From assembly GCA_001399705.1 (NCBI GenBank), contig LJCR01000090.1:1-7685 (forward strand): 7,685 nt of DNA, given 5' to 3'. Under the pieces are notes generated by a model that saw nothing but the letters and a program-made list of their open reading frames with translations, ran no database searches and had not been told where the DNA came from. Origin of the DNA: Kouleothrix aurantiaca. GTDB lineage: Bacteria; Chloroflexota; Chloroflexia; Chloroflexales; Roseiflexaceae. The translations under genes were made by a program, and so were the position numbers. This document shows, piece after piece, positions 1 through 6,052 of the stretch. Within the stretch, counting starts at the first letter, position 1, and each line of letters opens with the position of its first letter.

Positions 1-528
1 CGCCTGTTCAGCGAATCGTTGCGCGCCAACCTGCTGGCTGGCCTGCCCGACGATCCCGACGCGCTGGCACGCGCCGCGCACCGCGCTGTGCTGGATGCCG
101 ACCTCGCCGTGCTGCCCAGCGGCCTCGACACGCCGGTTGGCCCACGCGGCGTGCGCCTGTCGGGCGGGCAGGTGCAGCGCGCCGCCGTGGCGCGCATGCT
201 TCTGCGCGACGCCACGCTGCTCGCCATCGACGACGTCTCAAGCGCGCTGGATGTCGAGACTGAGCAGCTGCTGTGGGAACGGCTTAGCAGTCAGCAGTCA
301 GCAGCGAGCAGTCAGCTTTTGCAGAACGACCCACTGCCGACAGCCGACTGCCAACTGCCTACCGTTCTTGCTGTTTCCCACCGCCCGGCCGCATTGCGCC
401 GCGCCGACCAGATCATCGTGCTGGAAGATGGCCGGGTCGCCGCGCAGGGCACGCTCAGCGAGCTGCTAGCTCATTCCGAAGCCATGCGCGCCCTCTGGCA
501 GCAAGAGCAGCGCGCCCCCACACCCTAA
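1..528 (+). CDS. ABC exporter ATP-binding protein, C-terminal part (5' end outside window)
   Basis: The frame is open from base 1, so the start lies upstream; 175 residues are visible. They cover the second half of an exporter-type nucleotide-binding domain: a post-Q-loop segment ([14 protein letters not shown]), the ABC signature LSGGQ at visible residues 53-57, Walker B LLAIDD at 73-78, a D-loop SALD at 81-84 and the H-switch SHR at 126-128. The Walker B catalytic position is Asp (D78) rather than Glu, as in the degenerate site of heterodimeric exporters, so a partner half-transporter probably lies upstream (inference). Walker A and any membrane domain are out of view. Visible residues 96-120, between D-loop and H-switch, have no counterpart in ordinary NBDs and are encoded by a heptanucleotide inverted repeat. 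All motifs on both sides remain in frame. The transported substrate cannot be told. No convincing terminator follows the TAA; a run of seven T at 548-554 lacks a stem. Confidence 0.9.
   Translation, partial: RLFSESLRANLLAGLPDDPDALARAAHRAVLDADLAVLPSGLDTPVGPRGVRLSGGQVQRAAVARMLLRDATLLAIDDVSSALDVETEQLLWERLSSQQSAASSQLLQNDPLPTADCQLPTVLAVSHRPAALRRADQIIVLEDGRVAAQGTLSELLAHSEAMRALWQQEQRAPTP
286..360. repeat. Heptanucleotide inverted repeat inserted in frame in the ABC ATPase gene
   Basis: Bases 286-316 are four near-copies of the heptamer AGCAGTC (AGCAGTC, AGCAGTC, AGCAGCG, AGCAGTC) plus a partial copy. After a 14-nt spacer, bases 331-359 are four copies of (C/G/A)ACTGCC-type units (CACTGCC, GACAGCC, GACTGCC, AACTGCC), which are roughly the reverse complement of the first arm: 19 of 29 positions pair. 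The whole insert is about 75 nt, or 25 codons, so the frame is kept. Seven is not a multiple of three, so the encoded peptide is not itself repetitive. Heptamer repeats of this sort are known from cyanobacteria (STRR sequences); their link to this one is inference. Confidence 0.75.
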
Positions 529-573
529 TCAATCGCCCATCGAATCATTTTTTTGCTCCTCCCAAAGTCGGAC

Positions 574-602
574 TTGACGCCACCTGATTCACCGCATATT
601 AT
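574..602 (+). promoter_or_regulatory. Sigma70-like promoter of the TrmB-type gene
   Basis: TTGACG at 574-579 (5 of 6 to consensus) is followed by a 17-nt spacer and TATTAT at 597-602 (5 of 6). The expected start of transcription, near 608-610, falls inside the inverted repeat at 603-624 and leaves a leader of about 27 nt. Confidence 0.8.
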
Positions 603-624
603 AGTAACCACTAGAGTGGTTACT
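603..624. promoter_or_regulatory. Perfect inverted-repeat operator over the TrmB-gene start site
   Basis: The arms AGTAACCACT (603-612) and AGTGGTTACT (615-624) are exact reverse complements separated by AG. The site begins directly after the -10 box, where a bound protein would block transcription, and lies 11 nt before the start codon of a winged-helix regulator. Autorepression by the TrmB-type protein is the natural inference. A short mRNA hairpin at the ribosome binding site is an alternative. Confidence 0.75.
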
Positions 625-635
625 AGCGAGGGCGT

Positions 636-2660
636 ATGGTTACCGAGCTATTGCAGCAGGTTGGGCTGAATAAATATGAGGCCGAGGCATATGCGGCGCT
701 GGTGCTGCATGGCCCGCTGACCGGGTACGAGCTGGGCAAAAAGTCGGGTGTACCCCTTTCGCGCAGCTACGAGATCCTGGAGCGGCTGATCGCGCAGGGG
801 CTGGCGCTCCAGCAGCCGGACGACCCACCGCGCTACCGCGCCGAGCCGCCCGAGCAGTTTGTTGCGCGCACGCGTGCCGCCACGCTCACCACCCTCGACG
901 CGCTCGGCACCGCCCTGGCCGAGCTTGCCCGCCCCGCGCCCGCCGATGGCTTCTCGGTGCGCTGGACGCGCACGCTCAACCTGGCGGCCGGCACCTACCG
1001 CTTCGTCACCTACACCGACGACGGCGCGCGCCTGAAGGTCGACGGCCAAACCGTTATCGACCGTTTCGTCGCGCAGTCGCCCACCGAGTGGCAGGCCGAT
1101 GTCACACTCACGGCCGGCGACCATGTGATTGTGATGGAGTATTTCGAAGGCGTGGGCGACGCGCTCGCGCGCCTGTCGTACAGCACCATCCAGACCGATG
1201 TGTCGCCGGGCGTGTGGAAGGGCGAATACTTCACCAACCCCAACCTGAGCGGCTCGCCCTTGCTGGTGCGCGGCGATCCGACCATCGACTTCGACTGGGG
1301 CGCGGGCAGCCCGGCCGCAAACTTCCCCACCAATAGCTTCTCGGTGCGCTGGAGCCGCACGCTCACGCTGAGCGCGGGCAGCTACCGTTTCGCCACCTAC
1401 ACCGACGACGGCGTGCGCCTGAAGATTGACGGCGCGACCGTAATCGACCACTTCTCGTCGCAATCGCCCACCTACTACGAATATGCCGCCGACCTCGCCG
1501 CCGGCAATCATACCGTGGTGATGGAATATTTCGAGGGCTTTGGCAACGCGCTCGCCAAGCTAAGCTGGGCGCGCAGGGCCGCGGCGGGCGAAGGTATTAT
1601 TCGCATCAACGCGGGCGGCAGCGCCTATGCCGACAGCTTCAACAACTTCTGGGAACCAGATGGCTACTTCACCAACGCCAACGCCACCGCGCCAATCACG
1701 GCGACACAGACCGAAGAAGCCCAGCCGATCTGGAACACCACCGACGACCCGCTTTATATCAACGAGCACGCCACAGCCTTCCGCTACAACCTGCCCATCC
1801 CGAACGGCAACTACACCGTGCGCCTGCATTTCGCCGAGCTGTTCTTCAACTCGCCGGGCGTGCGGCGCTTCAATGTCGATGTGCAGGGCCAGCGCGTGCT
1901 CGCCGGCTTCGACATTTACGGGCAGGCTGGCAAGGCCGCGCTGATCACCAAATCGTTTGACACAACCGTCACCAGCGCTACGCTGAGCATCAACTTCACC
2001 AAGCTGTTCGACAATTGCGCTGGCGGTGCCGAACAGCACGCCCTTGGCGCGCAGCTCGTCGGCCGTGCGCCCGCCCGCGGCGATCTGCCGCTGCACGTCG
2101 GCGTCATCGCGCCCGAGCAGGATGCTGGTCATGAACGAGCGCCGCACGCTCGCGGGGTCGCGGCCAGCTGTGCCGAGCAACGCGCTGAACTGCGCGTTGA
2201 GCGAGCCAAACCGCTCGACGGCAATGTTGTGTGCGTTCCACTCGTCGGCAAAGCGCGCGGCCAGCGGCAGGGTGCGGCGCAGCCCGTTCCCGCCAATCAG
2301 GATGCGCGGGCCGCCCGGGCGCGCCGGCCGCGGCAAGAGCACGGCTTCATTGAGCTGAAAGAAGCGCCCTGCGAAGCTGCTGGGCGTGTCGCTGCGCAGC
2401 AGGCGTGCAGTGACTTCGACGCCCTCACTGAAGCGCGCAAAGCGCTCGGGCAGGTCGAGCAGCGGAAAACCATTGACGGCGTGCTCGCGCACCTGCCAGC
2501 CCGCGCCCAGGCCCAGCGTCAGCCGCCCGCCCGCAAGGTCATCCACGGCGGCGGCCTGGCGCGCCATGATGTTGGGGTGGCGAAAGGAAACCGGCGCGAC
2601 CAGCGGGCCAAACTCAATCCGCCGGGTGTGGCTGGCGAGCCAGGCCAGCGAGATCCATAA
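636..2660 (+). CDS. Chimeric ORF: TrmB-family HTH N-terminus + PA14 (partial) + PA14 + malectin-like domain; tail is antisense of the LLM gene
   Basis: The ATG at 636 follows GAGGG at 628-632 (tight 3-nt spacing), a good promoter and an operator. Residues 1-102 are a TrmB-family winged helix (LNKYEAEAYAAL, GYELGKKSGVPLSRSYEILE). From about residue 103 (base 942) the sequence becomes the second half of a PA14 domain (GFSVRW, TYTDDGARLKVDG), then a complete PA14 domain (about residues 190-312: WKGEYF, DPTIDFDWG, FSVRW, TYTDDGVRLKIDG). The two PA14 copies are offset by 129 residues. Residues 320 to about 460 resemble malectin (RINAGG, YTVRLHFAELFF, RRFNVDVQGQ, INFTK). From about residue 461 the frame is only the reverse complement of the LLM gene and is probably not a real protein. 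PA14 and malectin domains bind carbohydrate and are normally extracellular; there is no signal peptide or membrane segment here, the first PA14 lacks about 40 N-terminal residues and the TrmB part lacks its effector domain. A working sugar-sensing regulator is possible but less likely than a rearrangement or assembly join. Confidence 0.6.
   Translation: MVTELLQQVGLNKYEAEAYAALVLHGPLTGYELGKKSGVPLSRSYEILERLIAQGLALQQPDDPPRYRAEPPEQFVARTRAATLTTLDALGTALAELARPAPADGFSVRWTRTLNLAAGTYRFVTYTDDGARLKVDGQTVIDRFVAQSPTEWQADVTLTAGDHVIVMEYFEGVGDALARLSYSTIQTDVSPGVWKGEYFTNPNLSGSPLLVRGDPTIDFDWGAGSPAANFPTNSFSVRWSRTLTLSAGSYRFATYTDDGVRLKIDGATVIDHFSSQSPTYYEYAADLAAGNHTVVMEYFEGFGNALAKLSWARRAAAGEGIIRINAGGSAYADSFNNFWEPDGYFTNANATAPITATQTEEAQPIWNTTDDPLYINEHATAFRYNLPIPNGNYTVRLHFAELFFNSPGVRRFNVDVQGQRVLAGFDIYGQAGKAALITKSFDTTVTSATLSINFTKLFDNCAGGAEQHALGAQLVGRAPARGDLPLHVGVIAPEQDAGHERAPHARGVAASCAEQRAELRVERAKPLDGNVVCVPLVGKARGQRQGAAQPVPANQDARAARARRPRQEHGFIELKEAPCEAAGRVAAQQACSDFDALTEARKALGQVEQRKTIDGVLAHLPARAQAQRQPPARKVIHGGGLARHDVGVAKGNRRDQRAKLNPPGVAGEPGQRDP
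942..2012 (+). pseudogene. Internal fragment of a PA14-PA14-malectin secreted carbohydrate-binding protein
   Basis: This is the interpretation of the middle of the ORF at 636 as a gene fragment. It starts part-way through a PA14 domain and stops in the last strand of a malectin-like domain (INFTKLFDN, without the expected NP-x-I-x-x-IE ending). It contains no start, signal peptide or stop of its own. Such domain strings are typical of large secreted glycan-binding or glycoside hydrolase proteins (family knowledge). Both edges coincide with truncation points of the neighbouring genes. The edges are approximate to about 15 bases because the flanking sequences are compatible with both sides. Confidence 0.6.
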
Positions 2661-2813
2661 TTCCAGCGCGTCCTGGTCGGGCGGCTCCGGCGGCGTGAGG
2701 TGATCGGAGCGGTACAGCCCGGCGTAGCCCAGCTCCTCGGCGGCCTGCGCCAGCCGCTGCCAGCGCGGCCACGTCAGCCCGGCCTGCCCTTCGATGAACA
2801 GTGCTAGCTCCAC
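1560..2813 (-). CDS. LLM-class (luciferase-like) F420-dependent oxidoreductase, C-terminus replaced; likely pseudogene
   Basis: The start is taken as GTG at 2813, 7 nt after GGAG, giving VELALFIEGQAG, the usual family N-terminus. An upstream in-frame ATG at 2885 would add 24 unrelated residues encoded by repeat DNA. Family features follow in order: GLYRSDHL (residues 32-39), FGPLVAPVSFRHP, GGRLTLGLGAGW (about 100-110) and ILIGGNG. These form the TIM-barrel flavin/F420-binding core of bacterial luciferase-like monooxygenases. True homology ends near IVEQLG (base about 2001, roughly residue 271). The remaining frame down to a TAG at 1560-1562 is antisense to the malectin/PA14 segment. About 30 C-terminal residues, which close the barrel, are missing, so the product is probably inactive or unstable. 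The substrate is unknown. It lies 211 nt downstream of the sugar ATPase gene on the same strand, with repeat DNA between, so co-transcription is doubtful. Confidence 0.7.
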   Translation of the reverse strand: MELALFIEGQAGLTWPRWQRLAQAAEELGYAGLYRSDHLTPPEPPDQDALELWISLAWLASHTRRIEFGPLVAPVSFRHPNIMARQAAAVDDLAGGRLTLGLGAGWQVREHAVNGFPLLDLPERFARFSEGVEVTARLLRSDTPSSFAGRFFQLNEAVLLPRPARPGGPRILIGGNGLRRTLPLAARFADEWNAHNIAVERFGSLNAQFSALLGTAGRDPASVRRSFMTSILLGRDDADVQRQIAAGGRTADELRAKGVLFGTASAIVEQLGEVDAQRSAGDGCVKRFGDQRGLASLPVNVEAGEHALALHIDIEAPHARRVEEQLGEMQAHGVVAVRDGQVVAEGCGVLVDIKRVVGGVPDRLGFFGLCRRDWRGGVGVGEVAIWFPEVVEAVGIGAAARVDANNTFARRGPARPA

Positions 2814-2856
2814 CGCATCGCTCCATTCGCTTACAGCAAATTGCCTGTGCGTTGAG

Positions 2857-2885
2857 CCACAGAGAGCACAGAGAGCACGGAGCAC
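2857..2885. repeat. 9-nt tandem repeat (AGAGAGCAC) upstream of the LLM gene
   Basis: CCAC is followed by two exact copies of AGAGAGCAC (2861-2869, 2870-2878) and a shortened third copy, GGAGCAC. From memory, CACAGAG-type intergenic repeats occur dispersed in many environmental bacterial genomes; this family assignment is from recall only. Confidence 0.6.
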
Positions 2886-2996
2886 GAGACCGCTCTTGAT
2901 GCTATCTGGGCCTCAGTTTGTCTGAAATCTGCTGTAGAGAGCAAACAACCGTAACACAAACACGGTCGCCGCTGACCTTGCATCAGCCACATATCG

Positions 2997-3020
2997 GCGT
3001 AATCTGCGTAATCTGTGGAT
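2997..3020. repeat. 9-nt tandem repeat (GCGTAATCT) next to the ATPase stop codon
   Basis: Two exact copies of GCGTAATCT (2997-3005, 3006-3014) are followed by GTGGAT. It sits 5 nt beyond the stop of the minus-strand ATPase gene, where a terminator would be expected, but it has no strong stem. It resembles the dispersed AATCTGCGTAATCTGTGG-type intergenic repeats of environmental bacteria (recall only). Confidence 0.55.
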
Positions 3021-3024
3021 GATT

Positions 3025-3810
3025 CTAGTTCTTCACCGCCTCGCCCGCCATCGCCCCGGTCATGATCGCCACTGCATCGGACATGCTGAACTCGTGGGGA
3101 TTGATCACCGCCACGCGCCGGCCCAGGCGCTGAATGTGCACACGGTCGGCCACCTCAAACACATTGGGCATGTTGTGGCTGATCAAAATCACCGGCAGGC
3201 CGCGCTCGCGCACGCGCAAGATCAAATCGAGCACCATGCGGGTTTCTTTTACGCCCAGCGCGGCGGTTGGCTCGTCCATAATCACCACATGCCGCGCAAA
3301 CGCCGCCGAGCGCGCCACCGCCACGCCCTGGCGCTGCCCGCCCGAAAGCGTCTCGACGGCCTGCTTCATCGAGCGGATGCCGATTTTAAGATCTTGCATG
3401 TGGCTTATTGATTCTTCAAGCATGCGGCGCTTGTCGAGCATGCGAAACACCGAGCCAAGAATGCCCGCGCGGCGCAGCTCACGACCCAGAAACAGGTTCT
3501 CGGCAATATCGAGCGCAGGCGCAACCGCTAAGTCCTGGTACACCGTTTCGATCCCGGCGTGGCGCGCGTCGAGCGGGCTGCGGAACTGTACCGGCTGGCC
3601 ATCCAGCAGAATCTCGCCTTCGTCGGGCGTGATCGCGCCCGAAAGCGCCTTGATCAGCGTGCTCTTGCCCGCGCCATTGTCGCCAATCACCGCCATGATC
3701 TCGCCGGGCAGCAGCTCAAAGTCGCAGCCGTCCATGGCCGTGACCTGGCCGTAGCGCTTGACCAGGCCGCGCGCTTCCAGCACTGGCGTTGGGCGTTGTT
3801 CCGTGCTCAT
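3025..3810 (-). CDS. Sugar ABC transporter ATP-binding protein (CUT2 family, FrcA-like single NBD)
   Basis: This 261-residue cytoplasmic ATPase powers the neighbouring permease. The motifs are complete: A-loop Y20, Walker A GDNGAGKST (43-51), Q-loop Q92, signature LSGGQRQ (155-161), Walker B VVIMDE (175-180) with catalytic E180, and H-switch H212. At about 260 residues it has one nucleotide-binding domain, like FrcA of the Sinorhizobium fructose system, whereas RbsA, XylG and MglA carry two (about 500 residues). It should therefore act as a homodimer. The ATG at 3810 overlaps the permease stop as ATGA and is preceded by AGGAGG about 6 nt upstream, inside the permease's last codons, so translation is probably coupled. 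It is the last gene of the operon. The substrate is probably a pentose or hexose; it cannot be fixed from sequence alone. Confidence 0.95.
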   Translation of the reverse strand: MSTEQRPTPVLEARGLVKRYGQVTAMDGCDFELLPGEIMAVIGDNGAGKSTLIKALSGAITPDEGEILLDGQPVQFRSPLDARHAGIETVYQDLAVAPALDIAENLFLGRELRRAGILGSVFRMLDKRRMLEESISHMQDLKIGIRSMKQAVETLSGGQRQGVAVARSAAFARHVVIMDEPTAALGVKETRMVLDLILRVRERGLPVILISHNMPNVFEVADRVHIQRLGRRVAVINPHEFSMSDAVAIMTGAMAGEAVKN

Positions 3811-4817
3811 TTCTGCCTCCTGCGGGCCAGCTGGTCGACGGTGACGGCAAGAATAACCAGAATACCAGTGATCAGCACCTGGTAGATTGACTGCACGCCC
3901 ATCAGCTGCAAACCGTTGCGCACAATACCCACGATCAGCGCGCCCACCAGCGTGCCCATCACGCTGCCGCGCCCGCCGAACAGGCTGGTGCCGCCCAGCA
4001 CCACGGCGGTGATGCTGTCGAGGTTCTCAGTCTGGCCGGCGTTCGGGTCGCCCACGCCGGTGCGCGCCACCAGCAGCAGGCCGGCGATGCCGTAGATAAT
4101 TGCCGCCGTGGTGTACACAAACAGCAGCATCGACGACACGCGAATACCCGTCAGGCGCGCGGCCTCGGGGTTGTTGCCGATTGCGTAAACATGCCGACCG
4201 CCGGCTGTTTCGCGCAGAATGAACCAGGTGATGAGAAAGAGCACAAACATCAGCACCGAGCCGTAGGTCACCGACGTCTGGCCGATTTTGAAGGTATTGC
4301 CGAAAAAGGTCAGCGCGTCGGGCAGGCTGGAAACGGTTTCCTCGCGTGAGTAGATGTGGGTGAGCGCGAAGGCAATATTCAGCGTGCCAAGTGTGACAAT
4401 GAACGGCGGCAGGCGCAGCCGCGTGATCAGCGTGCCGTTCAGCAGGCCAAACGCTGCGCACACCAGCAGGCCAGCCAGCACCGAAACCAGCGGCGGCAAG
4501 CCATAGGCAGTGGCGAACTTCGTGATGACGATCGAGCTGAGCGCCATCACCGCGCCATTCGAAAGGTCGATACCAGCCGTCAGGATAACCAGCGTCTGGC
4601 CGATCGCCAGCGTGCCGACAACCATCACCTGCTGCACAACCAGCGACAAGTTTGGCCCGGTTAAAAAGCGATCCGACTGCGAGGCAAAAAAGATGATCGC
4701 GATCAGGAGTGCGAGCAGCGGGCCGAGGGTTGAAACAATGTTCCCGCGCATGATCATTGCGCGGGCGCGCTGCAGGCGATCGGCTTCTGCCTGCTGAGTG
4801 GTGCTGACATTGCTCAT
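3807..4817 (-). CDS. Sugar ABC transporter permease (CUT2 family, RbsC/FrcC-like)
   Basis: This 336-residue inner-membrane permease has about 8-10 hydrophobic segments, the first around residues 31-46. Family hallmarks are QTLVILTAGIDLS (74-86), an RLPPFIVTLGT segment (135-145), the cytoplasmic ATPase-coupling loop GRHVYAIGNNPEAARLTGI (207-225) and VVLGGTSLFGGRG near residue 280. It would form a homodimeric channel with the ATPase encoded just downstream. The ATG at 4817 is preceded by AAGGA about 8 nt upstream. The first 25 residues are hydrophilic and charged, consistent with a cytoplasmic N-terminus. The 81-nt gap after the binding-protein gene contains a hairpin, and the stop overlaps the ATPase start by 4 nt (ATGA). 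The gene appears intact. Confidence 0.95.
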   Translation of the reverse strand: MSNVSTTQQAEADRLQRARAMIMRGNIVSTLGPLLALLIAIIFFASQSDRFLTGPNLSLVVQQVMVVGTLAIGQTLVILTAGIDLSNGAVMALSSIVITKFATAYGLPPLVSVLAGLLVCAAFGLLNGTLITRLRLPPFIVTLGTLNIAFALTHIYSREETVSSLPDALTFFGNTFKIGQTSVTYGSVLMFVLFLITWFILRETAGGRHVYAIGNNPEAARLTGIRVSSMLLFVYTTAAIIYGIAGLLLVARTGVGDPNAGQTENLDSITAVVLGGTSLFGGRGSVMGTLVGALIVGIVRNGLQLMGVQSIYQVLITGILVILAVTVDQLARRRQK

Positions 4818-4853
4818 AGCATAATCCTTAACGATCCGCGCAACGACAAAGCC

Positions 4854-4883
4854 GGCAGGCCCGATCCGCAGATCGGGCCTGCC
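4854..4883 (-). terminator. Intercistronic hairpin between binding-protein and permease genes
   Basis: GGCAGGCCCGATC (4854-4866) and GATCGGGCCTGCC (4871-4883) form a perfect 13-bp GC-rich stem with a 4-nt loop. On the minus strand it is followed only by GGCTTTGTCGTT, a poor U-tract. It is better read as a partial terminator or mRNA-stabilising hairpin that lets the binding protein be made in excess over permease and ATPase, as in other binding-protein operons (inference). Confidence 0.75.
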
Positions 4884-4898
4884 TGGCTGGCCGGGCGC

Positions 4899-6008
4899 CT
4901 AGCCCCAGCAGTTCTCGGTGCCGAACTTGGTGTCCTTGCTGTCGACGCCGGTGGCGGCTTTGTCGGTGATCAGCGTCACGCCGGTGTCGGTGTAGCCCGA
5001 CACTTTGGTGCCCTTGCTGGCGAAATCGTACACTGCGTTGACGCCCAGCTCGGCCATTTTCAGCGGGTACTGCTGCGATGTCGCGACGATCTGGCCGTCG
5101 ACCACACCCTTCACGCCCTGGCAGCCGCCGTCAACCGAAACGATCAGCACGTCTTTTTCCTTGCCTGCGGCCTTCAGCGCGGTGTAGGCGCCAAATGCGG
5201 CCGGCTCGTTGATTGTGTAGACCAGGTTGATGTCAGGGTTTTTCTGGAGGCAGTTTTCCATGGCCGTCTGGCCCTTGGCCTGGTTGCCCTCGGTGTCCTG
5301 GCTGCACACCACCTGCGCGTTTTCGGCGTAGGTGCCGGCTTTGGGGTCGACGTTCGGCGTGCCAAAGCCCGAAAGGAAGCCGTTGTGGCGCAGCACGCCG
5401 ACGGTGATGCCCGGCAGCAGGTCGAGCGTGGCGATCTTGGCGCTGGCGGCCTTGTCGCCCAGCGTCGCCTTGGCATACTGGCCGATCAGCACGCCGGCTT
5501 TGAAGTTGTCGGTCGCGAACAGGGCATCGGTAGCGTCCTGCGGGTCGGTCGGCGTGTCGAGTGCGATCACCAGAACGCCTGCATCGCGCGCCTTCTTGAT
5601 CGCCGGCACAATCGCCTTGGTGTCGCTCGGGGTGATCAGAATGCCCTTGACGCCGGCAGTCACCATGTTCTCGATCGCGGTGACCTGGCTCTGGTTGTCG
5701 CCATCGGTCTTGCCGGCGGCGGTCATCAGCTTCATGCCTTTGGCATCAGCTGCTTTCTGCGCGCCTTCTTTCATCTTTACAAAGAATGGGTTGGTGTCTG
5801 TCTTAGTAATAAGCCCAACGGTAATGTCGCCGCCTGCCGCTGCGCCGCTGGTGGGGGCTGCCGCTCCGCCGCCCGCGCTTGTGGGCGCCGTTGAACCAGT
5901 GGGCGCAGCCGAGCTGCCACAGGCAGCCAGGAACGCCAGCATGGCAATAACCAGCCACGCCGCGCCAACACGCTTTACCCAACGATGGGCCGGGGTACGA
6001 TACGCCAT
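4899..6008 (-). CDS. Sugar ABC transporter substrate-binding lipoprotein (FrcB/RbsB-like, Peripla_BP_4)
   Basis: This 369-residue extracytoplasmic binding protein starts at the ATG at 6008, with GGAG 7 nt upstream. An in-frame ATG at 6038 would place 10 codons over the operator and is rejected. Residues 4-13 are basic, then a hydrophobic stretch leads to the lipobox LAAC with lipidated Cys30. A low-complexity Ala/Gly/Ser/Thr/Pro linker runs to about residue 60. The binding domain begins DITVGLITKTDTNPFFVKM (61-79), the Peripla_BP_4 opening. Other family marks are GILITPSDTKAIVP, VIALDTPTDP, INEPAAFGAY and VDGGCQGVKGVVDGQI followed by ATSQQYPLKMA, the last closest to FrcB-type fructose/ribose binders (from recall). 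Four Cys remain in the mature domain (VVCSQ, ENCLQ, GGCQG, TENCWG), suggesting two disulfides. It is the first gene of the operon behind a LacI-controlled promoter. Confidence 0.95.
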   Translation of the reverse strand: MAYRTPAHRWVKRVGAAWLVIAMLAFLAACGSSAAPTGSTAPTSAGGGAAAPTSGAAAGGDITVGLITKTDTNPFFVKMKEGAQKAADAKGMKLMTAAGKTDGDNQSQVTAIENMVTAGVKGILITPSDTKAIVPAIKKARDAGVLVIALDTPTDPQDATDALFATDNFKAGVLIGQYAKATLGDKAASAKIATLDLLPGITVGVLRHNGFLSGFGTPNVDPKAGTYAENAQVVCSQDTEGNQAKGQTAMENCLQKNPDINLVYTINEPAAFGAYTALKAAGKEKDVLIVSVDGGCQGVKGVVDGQIVATSQQYPLKMAELGVNAVYDFASKGTKVSGYTDTGVTLITDKAATGVDSKDTKFGTENCWG

Positions 6009-6037
6009 GATCGCTCTCCTTTGATATTTACTTGACA

Positions 6038-6051
6038 TGACAACGTTGTCA
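6038..6051. promoter_or_regulatory. LacI-type operator O1 at the transporter promoter
   Basis: TGACAACGTTGTCA is a perfect 14-bp palindrome with the central CG usual for LacI/PurR-family operators. It begins 1 nt beyond the -10 box of the minus-strand promoter, so it covers the expected transcription start and would repress by blocking polymerase. Confidence 0.85.
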
Positions 6052-6052
6052 A

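Noticed and set aside
536..560. T-run at 548-554 as terminator of the ABC exporter gene
   Set aside because: No stem of useful length precedes the T-run on the plus strand.
636..2012. A proven new sugar-sensing TrmB-PA14-malectin regulator
   Set aside because: The idea is attractive because TrmB proteins sense sugars, but the half-missing first PA14, the clipped malectin and the clipped LLM gene at the same edges point to a broken mosaic; kept only as an alternative.
3134..3754. Long plus-strand frame antisense to the ATPase gene
   Set aside because: The minus strand carries every ABC ATPase motif; the plus frame is low-complexity Ser/Arg/Pro-rich shadow sequence.
5332..6024. Long plus-strand frame antisense to the binding-protein gene
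   Set aside because: It is a shadow of the GC-rich codon pattern of the lipoprotein gene; no start signal or recognisable domain.
6009..6038. Upstream ATG at 6038 as start of the binding protein
   Set aside because: It lies within operator O1, would fall about where transcription starts, and puts 10 residues before a normal lipoprotein signal; the ATG at 6008 has a good ribosome site.
6015..6051. Second minus-strand promoter: TTGACA at 6052-6047 with an AT-rich -10 near 6025
   Set aside because: The -10 (TAAATA or AAATAT) is weak and the upstream TTGACA-17-TTTAAT is clearly better; the TTGACA here is explained by the operator.
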